25,235 bases of DNA. It comes from JBGSOV01 sp964558715 (GTDB lineage Bacteria > Patescibacteriota > Gracilibacteria > CAIRYL01 > GCA-016699755). This document shows, in pieces, positions 12,921 to 23,600 of the stretch; position 1 is the stretch's first letter, and each line of letters starts with the position of its first letter. The stretch is from positions 1 through 25,235 of the forward strand of contig CAZLFD010000019.1 of the NCBI GenBank assembly GCA_964558715.1, in the 5' to 3' direction. Under the pieces are notes generated by a model. It searched no databases. It was not told where the DNA came from and was given only the letters and a program-made list of their open reading frames with translations. The position numbers and the translations under genes are program-made.

Positions 12921-14525
12921 ATGAAGAGCATTATCCATAAACTGACGCACCTTTGGAAAAAGAAGCCGAAACCTCGGAGCAAAGCGGGCTATTGGCTCTT
13001 ACCGATCGGCATTTTTGCCGCCGCGGGCGTCGCTTACTTGTTGACTGAAAGCCAACTTTTTACTCCTCAAGCGGCGAAAATAATCCCTGCGCGCAATCTG
13101 GCGATGTATGCCGATGTCGGCCATCCCGAGTGTAATGCGCAGCTTGAAGAACGCGCCCCTAATCTATGTGAACAACGCGACATATTCCTTACTTCGGTGA
13201 TCGGCGATTTTCCGCAGCGCCTCAGTCTTTTTGCCGACCGCATTGTACTCGTCGCCTATTCTGACCTAGGCGCAAATGATACCTTTGCTCCCACAGTGAT
13301 GTTTCGCATCGCAAATGAAGCCGCTGCCGAGAATTACCTCAAGAAGCGCCCTGGCGCAGAAACGGCGATCGAAGAGACATGGGAAGATATGCGCATTTTG
13401 CGCTATCAAGAACCGGTCAGTCGTACAGTCTTCTTTTGGCGCGGTTGGCTGATCAGTACGCCAGCAGATGATTTTCACAAACGTGTCGCTGAAGTCGAAC
13501 AGCAAGTGACGCCTGCGGCGACAAATGATGCATTTTGGCAGGGTTTGGTAAGCAAGTTAGACGGAAGTGATAGTGCGATCCTCTTCAAGTCTCAACTCCT
13601 CAAAAACCGCTTGCCGGTTGGTGCCCAACCGTTACTCGATTTTATCCCTCAGATCGGATTGGGTTTCGCGTATGATGAAAACGGCGTGTCACTCACCTTG
13701 ACCAGTAATACGCTGAACACATTTTTTACTCAAAAAAGTGTTGTAACGAAAGACTCGCTCATCGACCCGTTTCCCGCACGTGAAGCAGATATGACTGCGC
13801 TGCTCGCGCAGCCGCAAGCCGAAATCGAGTGGGCGATGGAGTATTTAGATAAGACCGATCCGGCATTTGCCTACTACCTGCGTGGGCAAATACGCACCTT
13901 TTTGCAAGACATCTTCGGCAATGACATTTCGCTTGAAAACGACATTCTTCCGCTGTTTGAAAATCAGGTCGCCCTCGCGTTGTTTCCAAAAAACGGTGCT
14001 GGATACGATTTTCTGGTTGCCCTCGATACAGACGATGCCCTTTTTGCCGCAGCCAAAAAAGAAAAACTGCTCGCTGCCCTCCAAACTGCTGCCGCCACTT
14101 TTGTGCCCCGCATTCTCGAGCATGTGCTCGAAGACGGCACGGTGATCCGCGAGGTCGCTGCCTGTGAAGACTGCATCCAGATCAGCGAAGAATCGGTGGG
14201 TGATGCAACGTATTCTCTTTTTACTTCAGAAGACGACTCTGGCGCATCGCGTAGCCTTACACTTGGTTTGATCGAAGACATATTTGTTATTGCCTCTGCC
14301 ACTGTGGATATTGAGAGTTTTCTCACTCGCTTTCAAGACTCACAATCAGCGAATCCGCACTCAGAAATGAAGCTCGGTGAATACATCTCGATGAAACCGG
14401 AGATCGTATCCATGTTTTTCCCCCAACTCGCAAAAAATCTTGACGGATTTACAAAAATTACATTTGCGCAAAACAGCGATTCAGAATTTTTCCATCTCGT
14501 CATCAACGCTGCCTTTGCGGAATAA
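12921..14525 (+). CDS. DUF3352-like membrane-anchored protein, 534 aa
   Basis: A basic cytoplasmic start (KKKPKPRSK) is followed by one membrane helix at about 23-41, then a large domain outside the membrane. The layout after the helix (FTPQAAKIIPARNLAMYADVG, later IVLVAYSDLG and FFWRGWLIST, and paired strand-helix segments to the end) resembles DUF3352 proteins, which are of unknown function. I recognise this from general pattern only. The frame is open far upstream, but the sequence before 12921 overlaps dnaJ antisense and lacks protein character. ATG 12921 puts the basic-hydrophobic anchor at the N-terminus and follows a promoter at the right distance. Its stop is 142 bp before the giant gene, which has its own promoter. 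Confidence 0.75.
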   Translation: MKSIIHKLTHLWKKKPKPRSKAGYWLLPIGIFAAAGVAYLLTESQLFTPQAAKIIPARNLAMYADVGHPECNAQLEERAPNLCEQRDIFLTSVIGDFPQRLSLFADRIVLVAYSDLGANDTFAPTVMFRIANEAAAENYLKKRPGAETAIEETWEDMRILRYQEPVSRTVFFWRGWLISTPADDFHKRVAEVEQQVTPAATNDAFWQGLVSKLDGSDSAILFKSQLLKNRLPVGAQPLLDFIPQIGLGFAYDENGVSLTLTSNTLNTFFTQKSVVTKDSLIDPFPAREADMTALLAQPQAEIEWAMEYLDKTDPAFAYYLRGQIRTFLQDIFGNDISLENDILPLFENQVALALFPKNGAGYDFLVALDTDDALFAAAKKEKLLAALQTAAATFVPRILEHVLEDGTVIREVAACEDCIQISEESVGDATYSLFTSEDDSGASRSLTLGLIEDIFVIASATVDIESFLTRFQDSQSANPHSEMKLGEYISMKPEIVSMFFPQLAKNLDGFTKITFAQNSDSEFFHLVINAAFAE

Positions 14526-14614
14526 GTTCTTGAAGAGCAAAAACAGCAGGGCAAAGCGGTATATCAAAATAACATTTAGCCAATTCTTCACTACAGATTC
14601 GCCAGTATATTATT

Positions 14615-14644
14615 TTGCTTTTTTGTGCAGGGGTATGATATAAT
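14615..14644 (+). promoter_or_regulatory. Strong extended -10 promoter for the giant repeat protein
   Basis: A perfect TATAAT (14639-14644) is preceded by TGA, giving the extended -10 form TGNTATAAT. TTGCTT (14615-14620) is a fair -35 box with an 18-bp spacer. Transcription would start near 14650, about 18 nt before the ATG at 14668. The rest of 14526-14667 is AT-rich with no hairpin terminator that I can see. Confidence 0.75.
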
Positions 14645-14667
14645 TCTAAGATAAAATTTTCACAAAC

Positions 14668-17600
14668 ATGAAAAATTCCGGTCACTTTGCACGTGGGTAC
14701 ACGCGTGTGTTACAGAAGTTTGTCGCAGTAAGCTGCGTATTTGCAGTAACGCTCACGAGCAGCTCTGTGCCCCTTGGGCAAACCTATGCCGCTGCTCCGG
14801 CAAACATCAACACGCCCTATCTGCAGCAGATCTTCGATATCTTCGATATCATCTTCCCGGCAGATATCTGGACATTCGACCCAGATACCACCACAGATTT
14901 CGATGCAGATCTTGCCCAGCAGTTGACAGAGTTGGCAGCAAAGTGGACCGTCTTGAGTTCACGCACCGTCGAAGCGACCGATGGTACGACCGTGCTCGAC
15001 GGCAGCACAGGCGATATCGTCATCAGTACCGACACGAACGTGACAGGAGACCTAGATGTCGATACGAACCTCAATGTCGATGGCACCGGAACCATCGACG
15101 GCGCGACCAGTGTTGGTGGAGATTTGACAATACAGACCGATGGGAGTTTACAAGCAGCACCACGCCTTATCAACGTGACGGATCTCAGCAACGATGGAAC
15201 CGATTACGAATCGTTCCGCTTTCAAATCGGCGACGGCACCGGACTACAGCGCCGCAGTGAAGGCACGCTTGATATCTTTTCGCAAGACGGCCTGCGTTTA
15301 CTGGGTGATATGGGAGATGCCGCAACAGGGCCTGTTAGTTGGGGAAACGATGTCGATGCCGGTGTGACGGTGATCAACACGACAATCGATTCTCCGGCTA
15401 TCGCCATCAAACCGGCGCCCAGCCAAACCGCAGACTTGACCCAATGGTTAGATTCTGTTGGCACCGTTGTGAGTGTCGTAGATGAAAGCGGCAGAGTGGG
15501 TGTACTGGTCGATGACCCTGCGACCGAGCTCGATATCGGTGGTTCGATCAAGATCTTGCCGCTTGCAAGCCCGCCGTTTGCCTGCAGTTCGACGTACAGA
15601 GGATCCATCTACTACGACAGCAACAACGACGAACTGCTCGTCTGTGATGGCGCCAGTTGGATCACCGCCGCGTCGGCTACGACTGCAGCGCCAGGCAGCG
15701 ATAAACAACTGCTCTACAACAACAATACCATTATGACGGGTGCGCAGATCTACTACAACAGTGGGTCGCTCGGTATTGGCAGCTCGACTATCAGCGGCAC
15801 GCTCGCAATCGATGCCAATGGGCAGATCGGCGCGACCGAGTTTTGTGATGAAAACGGCGACAACTGTGAATCGATTACCAATCTTGCTGCCGGTGCAAGC
15901 CAGTGGAATGATGTGACAGGAGGCATCAACTATGCCAACGGCAACGTAGGTGTCGGCACGCTGTCTCCGACCGCCTTCTTAGAGCTGGCGGCCGGTACAG
16001 CCGATAATCCTCCACTCAAATTGACCACGGGAGTAAATACCACAACGCCCGAAGAAGGCGCCATGGAATTCGATGGCACCGACCTCACCTTTTCACCGAC
16101 CGACGCAACCCGCGAGATCATCGCTTTTATGAGCGACCTCGCGGCGATAAATATAGCTGACGGAGACGCCGATCCTACCAATGAGATTCAGGGGCTTCCT
16201 TCGGTTCTGTCTGAAGACAACAATGCCGGTGGAGCCACTATTACCGGCTTGGGTGCGCCGAGCGCCGCCTCAGACGCCACGACCAAAGACTATGTCGATA
16301 CAACGTTTGTTAAGAGCGCCGGCGACACTATGTCTGGCGACTTAGACATGGGTGGCAATGAAGTCGTCGGGCTACCTACCACTACTCCAAGCGCCGATGA
16401 TGCCGCGGTCAGTAAGTGGTATGTCGATAACGTGGGAACTTCTGCCACGCAAGACCTCGATTCTGTTTTGGCTCAAAACAATGATGGTGGCGCGCGACAA
16501 ATCAAAAACATCGCTAATCCGACGCTCGACCAAGACGTCGCGACAAAAGACTATGTCGATTCTATTGGTGGTTCAGCAACCCAAAATATCGAAGGAGTTT
16601 TGACGGTTGGCAACGATACCAACGGCTTAGAGATTACCGGTCTGCCACTCAATCCGACAAATGATGACAATGTGGCGGTCAGTAAATGGTACGTCGATAA
16701 CGCCGCCAGTGGTGCCGCTTTGAGTGACGGTGACAAAGGCGATGTAACGGTCGCAAGCGGTGTCTGGACGATTGACGATGGCGTGGTCACCTTTGCCAAA
16801 ATGCAAGATCTGACCGGCAACAACATCATTCTTGGGCGCTCTACCGTTGGCAGTGGTAGTGTCGAAGAACTCAATGCGACAACAGTCCGCAATATTTTGA
16901 ACGTCGAAGACGGTGCCGATGTAACAGACACTACCAATGTAGATGCCGCCGGCGCGACCATGAATACCGATACCGATATATCGCTTAATGCCTGGGTACT
17001 CGATGAAGATGATCTCAATTCTGATGATGCGACAAAGGTGCCAACGCAACAAAGCGTAAAGGCCTATGTCGATAATTTTATCAACGGACTCACCTGGAAA
17101 AACCCCGTCACCGATGCCGATGGTCCTGACGGTGGTTCACCAGATGTACTTGGCTCACTCGTTTGTAATACTAGCAATGAAAGCTGGGCGACCTACAACA
17201 TTGAAGAGGATGTGATCTATGTCTGTAACGGAACCAACTGGATTCAGATCAGTTCTACTGCAGGCGTCACGCTTGCGGGTGATGTGACTGGCGCTACCAA
17301 TAGTAATGTCATTGCGACCGACGCGGTAAATAGTCTTAAGATTTTGGATAATACAATACTCAATGCCGATGTAAACTCTGCCGCAGCAATCGCCGGCACG
17401 AAAATCACTCCAAATTTTGGTGGGCAAAATGTACTGACCACCGGTGACCTGATCATCGACGGAAGCGATTTATTTGTAGATTCCGGCAGCAACGCCGTTG
17501 GTATCAATACCGCCTCCCCTGCTCAACCATTGCACGTAGCCGGAAACTTTCGCGCCGATGGTAACTGGCTGAGCAACAACGATGCCCTGTGGATCCGCAG

Positions 17601-20600
17601 CAATGCCGACAATAGCGCCGTTGGGCCAGCCGCCAAATTGCAACTTGGTACGGGCAGCAAGAAACAGTTCAACATTCTCGGCAACGACCGCATCGGTATT
17701 GGTACCGAAAACCCAACAGACACACTCACCATAAACGTGCCAACAGGCGACCCCGGGCTAGGAATAGAAGACCAGAGCAGCGGGCAAAAACGCATCCTCT
17801 TAAACCCTACCAATACCGGTACCTATGGCTCGGTACAACTGGGCAGCGGGCAAAGCATCGTTTGGCGCGATAATGAGGATGTCGAATTCGGTAGCGAGTT
17901 TGATGTGGGCTTAGTGCGCTCGAATCTCGACACCTTGCGTGTAAGCAATACCAACGCTTCTAATTTTGGCCGTTTCGAAGTTGGGAGAACCGGTATTGGT
18001 GCAACAATCGATCCGAGCGCGATGCTGAAAATTGCCAATCCAGGTACAGGAAAAAGCCTGCTCATTAAAGATTTCGCCGGATCGAGCGCAGAGTCTGTCG
18101 TAGTAGATGGAAGCGGATACCTTGGGATAGGTACCGAGACACCTGAAAACCGTTTTCATGTATACAATGACGGCACCGCACTGGCAGGCATTATCGAAAG
18201 TGACCAGGCCTTTACCGATCTCGCCCTGCGCGCAGGGTCGACCACTTCGCTCGATACATCGCCACGTGTACGTGCCCAGCTAAACGATCTCGCTTTTGTC
18301 ACGGACCTCACCGAACGCATGCGTGTAACCGAAGCCGGGAATGTAGGAATCGGCACCACAACACCATCGGCTCCGCTTGAAGTAGCAGGGAGCAAAGTGC
18401 TTATCGGCCAAAACAATGCCGGATATTTTATCCGTAATGCGGGTGATACCGCCGATATCGCTGTGGCGTATGTGAATCCTGCAGACGACATCATCTATGG
18501 TTCTGCACAGGGGAACAATATTCAATTCAAAACCAGTGGTGCTAATACTCCCGGCGATACGCTGTATATTGATAATAGTGGCAATGTCGGTATGGGTACT
18601 TCTACACCTTCAAATACTCTGGATGTCGAAGGCGGGACATTTTTCCTCCCCGCAGATTCGAGCGCCGCGGCTGATGGAGATTTTGCCAACAGCCAATGGA
18701 GTCTGTGGCTCGACGAAACCGGCGACAGCCCCTTTCAATTAAAAGCAAAAAAGAGTGACGGCACAATCATCGCTCAAGAAGTCGGTTCGAGTTTTGGAAC
18801 CGACTGGAGTTATTTGGATGGCGATCGCGGCGATATCACGGTAACCGATAGCACAACGGCTCCTGTCTGGACGATAAATGCCGATGCAGTCGACGACACC
18901 AAAATCGACTGGGGCAGTGGTGCGGGGCAAGTAGATGCCGACGATCTTTCAGATGGCAGCACCAACGTGATGTTCCTGAATACCGAGCGCACTAAGCTTG
19001 CCGGTATCGAAGCCCTTGCCGACGTGACCGATACAACGAATGTAGAAGCCGCCGGCGCAGTGCTAGAAACCGACACCAGCACTTCTCCTATGCAGTTTGT
19101 CATCAACGAAGACACTTTTGCCACCAACAGCCCGACCAAAGTGCCAACACAGCAAAGCGTAAAGACCTATGTCGATAATGCGATTCTCGGGCTTACCTGG
19201 AAGCCACCGGTAACCGATGCCGACGGACCATCTGCAACCACACCCGATATTCTCGGCGACCTTAGTTGTGGCACGGCCGAAGAAAGCTGGGCGACCTTTA
19301 ATAAAGACAACAACATCATCTACGTTTGTGATGGAGCCAACTGGGTACAAATCAGCGCCGCAGCCGGAATCCCTAATTTAGCTGGCGAAGTCGTTGGCCC
19401 ATTGACCGCGACCGAAGTGGCGGATGATGTGATCGACAGCGCCAATATTATCGACGGATCGGTTGTAAGCGCCGACATCGCCGATGGCACCGTTGTGAAC
19501 GCCGATATCAATTCGGCAGCAGCGATTGCGGGCACGAAGATTTCTCCGAATTTTGGCAGCCAGAATATCACCACTACAGGGAATCTTAATCTTTCTTCGC
19601 TCACAGGAACACGGCTGACAGCAACCGATGGTAGCAGTAATATTGTGGCGACCTCGCTTTCTGACTGGTTAGCAGGCACAACAAACCAAGTGACAGTGAC
19701 CGATGATGCCGATGGCACAGCAACGTTGAGTCTGCCGCAAAATATCGATAGCGGAGCAACACCGACGTTTGCGGGGATGACCGTAACAGAAGACATTGCG
19801 ACTGGTGGGAATGAGGTTACCGGGCTGCCGGCGACTCCGAGCGGAGACACCGCAGCCGCCAGTAAGAAGTATGTCGATGATAATATCGGGGCAATCTCAT
19901 CCGATACCCTCATCGATGCTGACAGCGATACACAGATCCAGGTCGAAGAAGGCGCTGACGATGACGATACGATCCGCTTTGATACCGCGGGGAACGAGAG
20001 AATGGTCATCGGTGACAGTGGGAATGTTGGCATCGGGACGACGAATCCAGGGACTGCCCTAGAAGTGAGTGGGGATATTACTTTAGATGACGGTGGCAAT
20101 TCAGCACTGTTTTATGATGTGTCAGGCACACGTAAATACAGTGTTGGAGTAAATTCCATTGACGATACATACAGAATAGGCAGTATAAGTTTGGGAGACC
20201 CTAACACCTTTGTCACAGTGAATAACACCGGCAACGTCGGCATCGGGACGACGGCACCAGAGGCTCTTTTACATTTATTAGCGACAAATCCTGATTTAAA
20301 AATATCTGCTGCTTCGGGGGGTTCGGCAACAATTAACCTATCGGGAAACAATACTAATGAAGAAGCAAAGTTAATCTTAAATAATGGAGGTCGATTTGAT
20401 ATTACAAACAACGGTAATACAAGTTTAAGTATAGACACTGCAGGCAACGTCGGCATCGGGACGACGGCACCAGAGCAAAAATTGCAGGTGACTGGAAATA
20501 TAGCTGTAAGTGGTGAAGAGTGGATAGGGGCTAACATAAACTCATCGTATGTGCCAAAAAGTGGTACTATTGGTATGGGGGTGAACTCAACTCTTGTTCG

Positions 20601-23600
20601 TTCTACAAACGACTTCGGCTTGATTTCTAATAGCAACAACAACGGCACAGGTAACTTTATTTTTGGCTTTGGCGCCCCAACCGTTGGGGGTACAGGCTGG
20701 CAGGAGGCTATGCGCATAGTAGAGCCCGGCAACCTCGGCATCGGGACGACCAATCCGAATGCTCGTCTTCATGTAAAAACCAACACCGGCACCAATGCCG
20801 AGATCGACATTCAAAGTGGGGCACAGCCGCACTGGGGCATTTATCAAGAAGAAGGCAACGCCGATCTCAATTTTTGGAACGCAGGGAACGTACTCACCCT
20901 GACCGATGAAGGCGATACCGTGGTCTACGGCGATCTCGATATGACCAACGGGCAGATCAACAACCTCGCCGCGCCCACCGCGGCCGCCGATGCGGCGACC
21001 AAGCAATACGTTGATGCGCAGGCGGGCAGTGCCGCTAGCTGGGGGAATATCTCTGGCACGCTCGGTAACCAGACCGACCTGCAAAACGCTCTCAACGCGA
21101 AGCTAGACCTGGGCGGCGGCACGCTGACCGGCGATCTTGTTTTGAATGCCGATCCTACTGCTAATCTCGGCGCGGCGACGAAGCAATATGTAGACAGCAT
21201 AGATACCAACGATGCCGATGCCGATCCGACGAACGAAATACAGGGGCTGGGCAGCGTGCTAGCCGAAAGCAACGATGGCGGTGCAGCGCAGATCAAAAAC
21301 ATTCTCGATCCGACCCTTGCGCAAGACGCGGCGACCAAGAATTATATCGATAGCAATTTTGTCGATCTTGCCGGCGACACCATGACCGGCGATCTTGTTT
21401 TGAATGCAAAGCCGACCGTCGCACTCGGCGCGGCGACAAAAAACTATGTCGACGATGAGATTATCGGCGCCCTCGAAGGCCTCAGTTGGAAAGACCCGGT
21501 CGATGATGCCGACGGCCCGAGCGGCGCCCTCACCGATGATACTCTCGGCGGCTACCTCTGTAACGCCACCAATGAAAGCTGGGCAACGTATAATAGCGCC
21601 GAGAGCCTGGTGTATGTCTGTTCAGATGCTAACGGCGATGGTAGCCTATACTCGTGGACGAATATCGGCACCACTGCCGTGATACCAGATTTGGCAGGTG
21701 AAGTGACCGGCGATATCGCTAACACGGTAGTCGCAGATAACACCATCGACAGTGCCAATATTATTAATGGCAGCATTGTGGATGCCGATATCAATTCTGC
21801 GGCAGCCATTGCCGGTACCAAGATCAGCCCAGATTTTGGCAGCCAGAATGTGGTGACGACTGGGAATGTCGGCATCGGCACCACCTCACCAAACACAAAA
21901 TTACACGTTGCTGGTAATAATATTTCTCCTTCAAATCCAACATTCCAGGTTGTCAATACAGCGAGTGCTCTTTTTAATGGTACTGCTTCTTTCTTAGCAC
22001 CAAATATGGGTGCAAACAAGCACAATGTTTTCTACTTCGGTAAATCTCTTGATAATCGTAATACAGGACAAATGCTCTTTCGGTATAAAGGAGACAATTC
22101 AACTGACAACTACATTTCGTTTGGTTTGTGGGGGGTTGATGACGTCTTTAATATGACCGGTGCCGGCAACGTCGGCATCGGGACGACGAGTCCGGCTGCC
22201 AAACTAGATGTGGACGGCAACGCGCGTATCGGTGGTACGCTCGATATGAACAGTAATAAGATCATCGAATTGGCTACACCAACGATTGGTTCCGATGCCG
22301 CCAATAAACAGTATGTTGATGACCAGGTAGGTACCGTGCCGCAAGACAATATTAAAGACAGCGACGGGAATACGGGTGTGTATACAGAAGAAAGCCCAAA
22401 TGAAGACTATATTCGCTTTGATACCGCGGGGAACGAGAGAATGGTCATCAGCCCCACCGGCAACGTCGGCATCGGGACGACAACACCAGGGGCAAAGTTG
22501 GATGTGAACGGCAACGCGCGTATCGGTGGTGACCTTGCCCTCAGCACCAACGGCTCCAGCACCACCACACCGAGAGTGTTTGGTATGACCGACTTCTCTA
22601 CGGGGGAAGCGGCGCGCTGGCAGTTTGGTGACTCGTATAATGCTATACAAAATACCTGGGCTGGCTCAATGGATCTCTACGGCTACCATACTATTCGACT
22701 GGTTGGAAATCGTAACGCTACTGTAGCGTTACCGTTCTCAACCATCTCTGATGTCGGGGTGCAGGTGTTAAACACTATAACTTCACAACCTGCCTTCGTC
22801 ATTGATGGAGCGAGTGGTCAAACCGCAGACCTACAACAGTGGCGTAACAACGCCGGTACGGCCTTGTCTGTGGTTGACAGTGATGGAAATTTTGGCATCG
22901 GGACGACGGCACCTAGTAACAAGTTGTCAGTGTTAGGGAACGCAAATATATCAGGCAACGTCGGTATCGGGACGACGAATCCAGATGCTGCACTCGATGT
23001 TTCAGGTGACACCAAGGTCAGTGGTGACTTGAGTCTCGGTACTAGCGGAAAAATAGCACACTCTACGCCATCTTGGGCTCCCGATGGCCGCTTCGACTTT
23101 TTCCCGGCTGGTCAAACCAACGGTTCGTTTATCGTGCAAGAAGAAGACATCTTTGGTGATGCCACGCCCGATATGGTGTTTCAGATACACCCGCGCGAAA
23201 CGACCGGTTGGGCGGTTATCGATACAGTCAAAAGCGATGGCTTAGCTTTAAGCACGTTGACTAATTCCGACCCCATCACTTTTAATGTGGGGCGAAGCGA
23301 AGACGCGCGCCTGACTAACACACTGTTTGACCTGCAGGTACCGCTCGACCTGAGTAATAATAAGATCACTGGCGTAGCCGACCCAACGCTCGCGCAAGAC
23401 GCCGCCACCAAACTGTACGTTGATACACAAGCGGGCGACGCCGCCACTTGGGGCAATATCTCTGGCACGCTCGGCGACCAGACCGACTTGCAAAACGCTC
23501 TCAACGCGAAGCTAGACCTGGCCGGCGGTACGCTGACCGGCGATCTTGTTTTGAATGCCGATCCTACTGCTAATCTCGGCGCCGCTACCAAGCAGTATGT

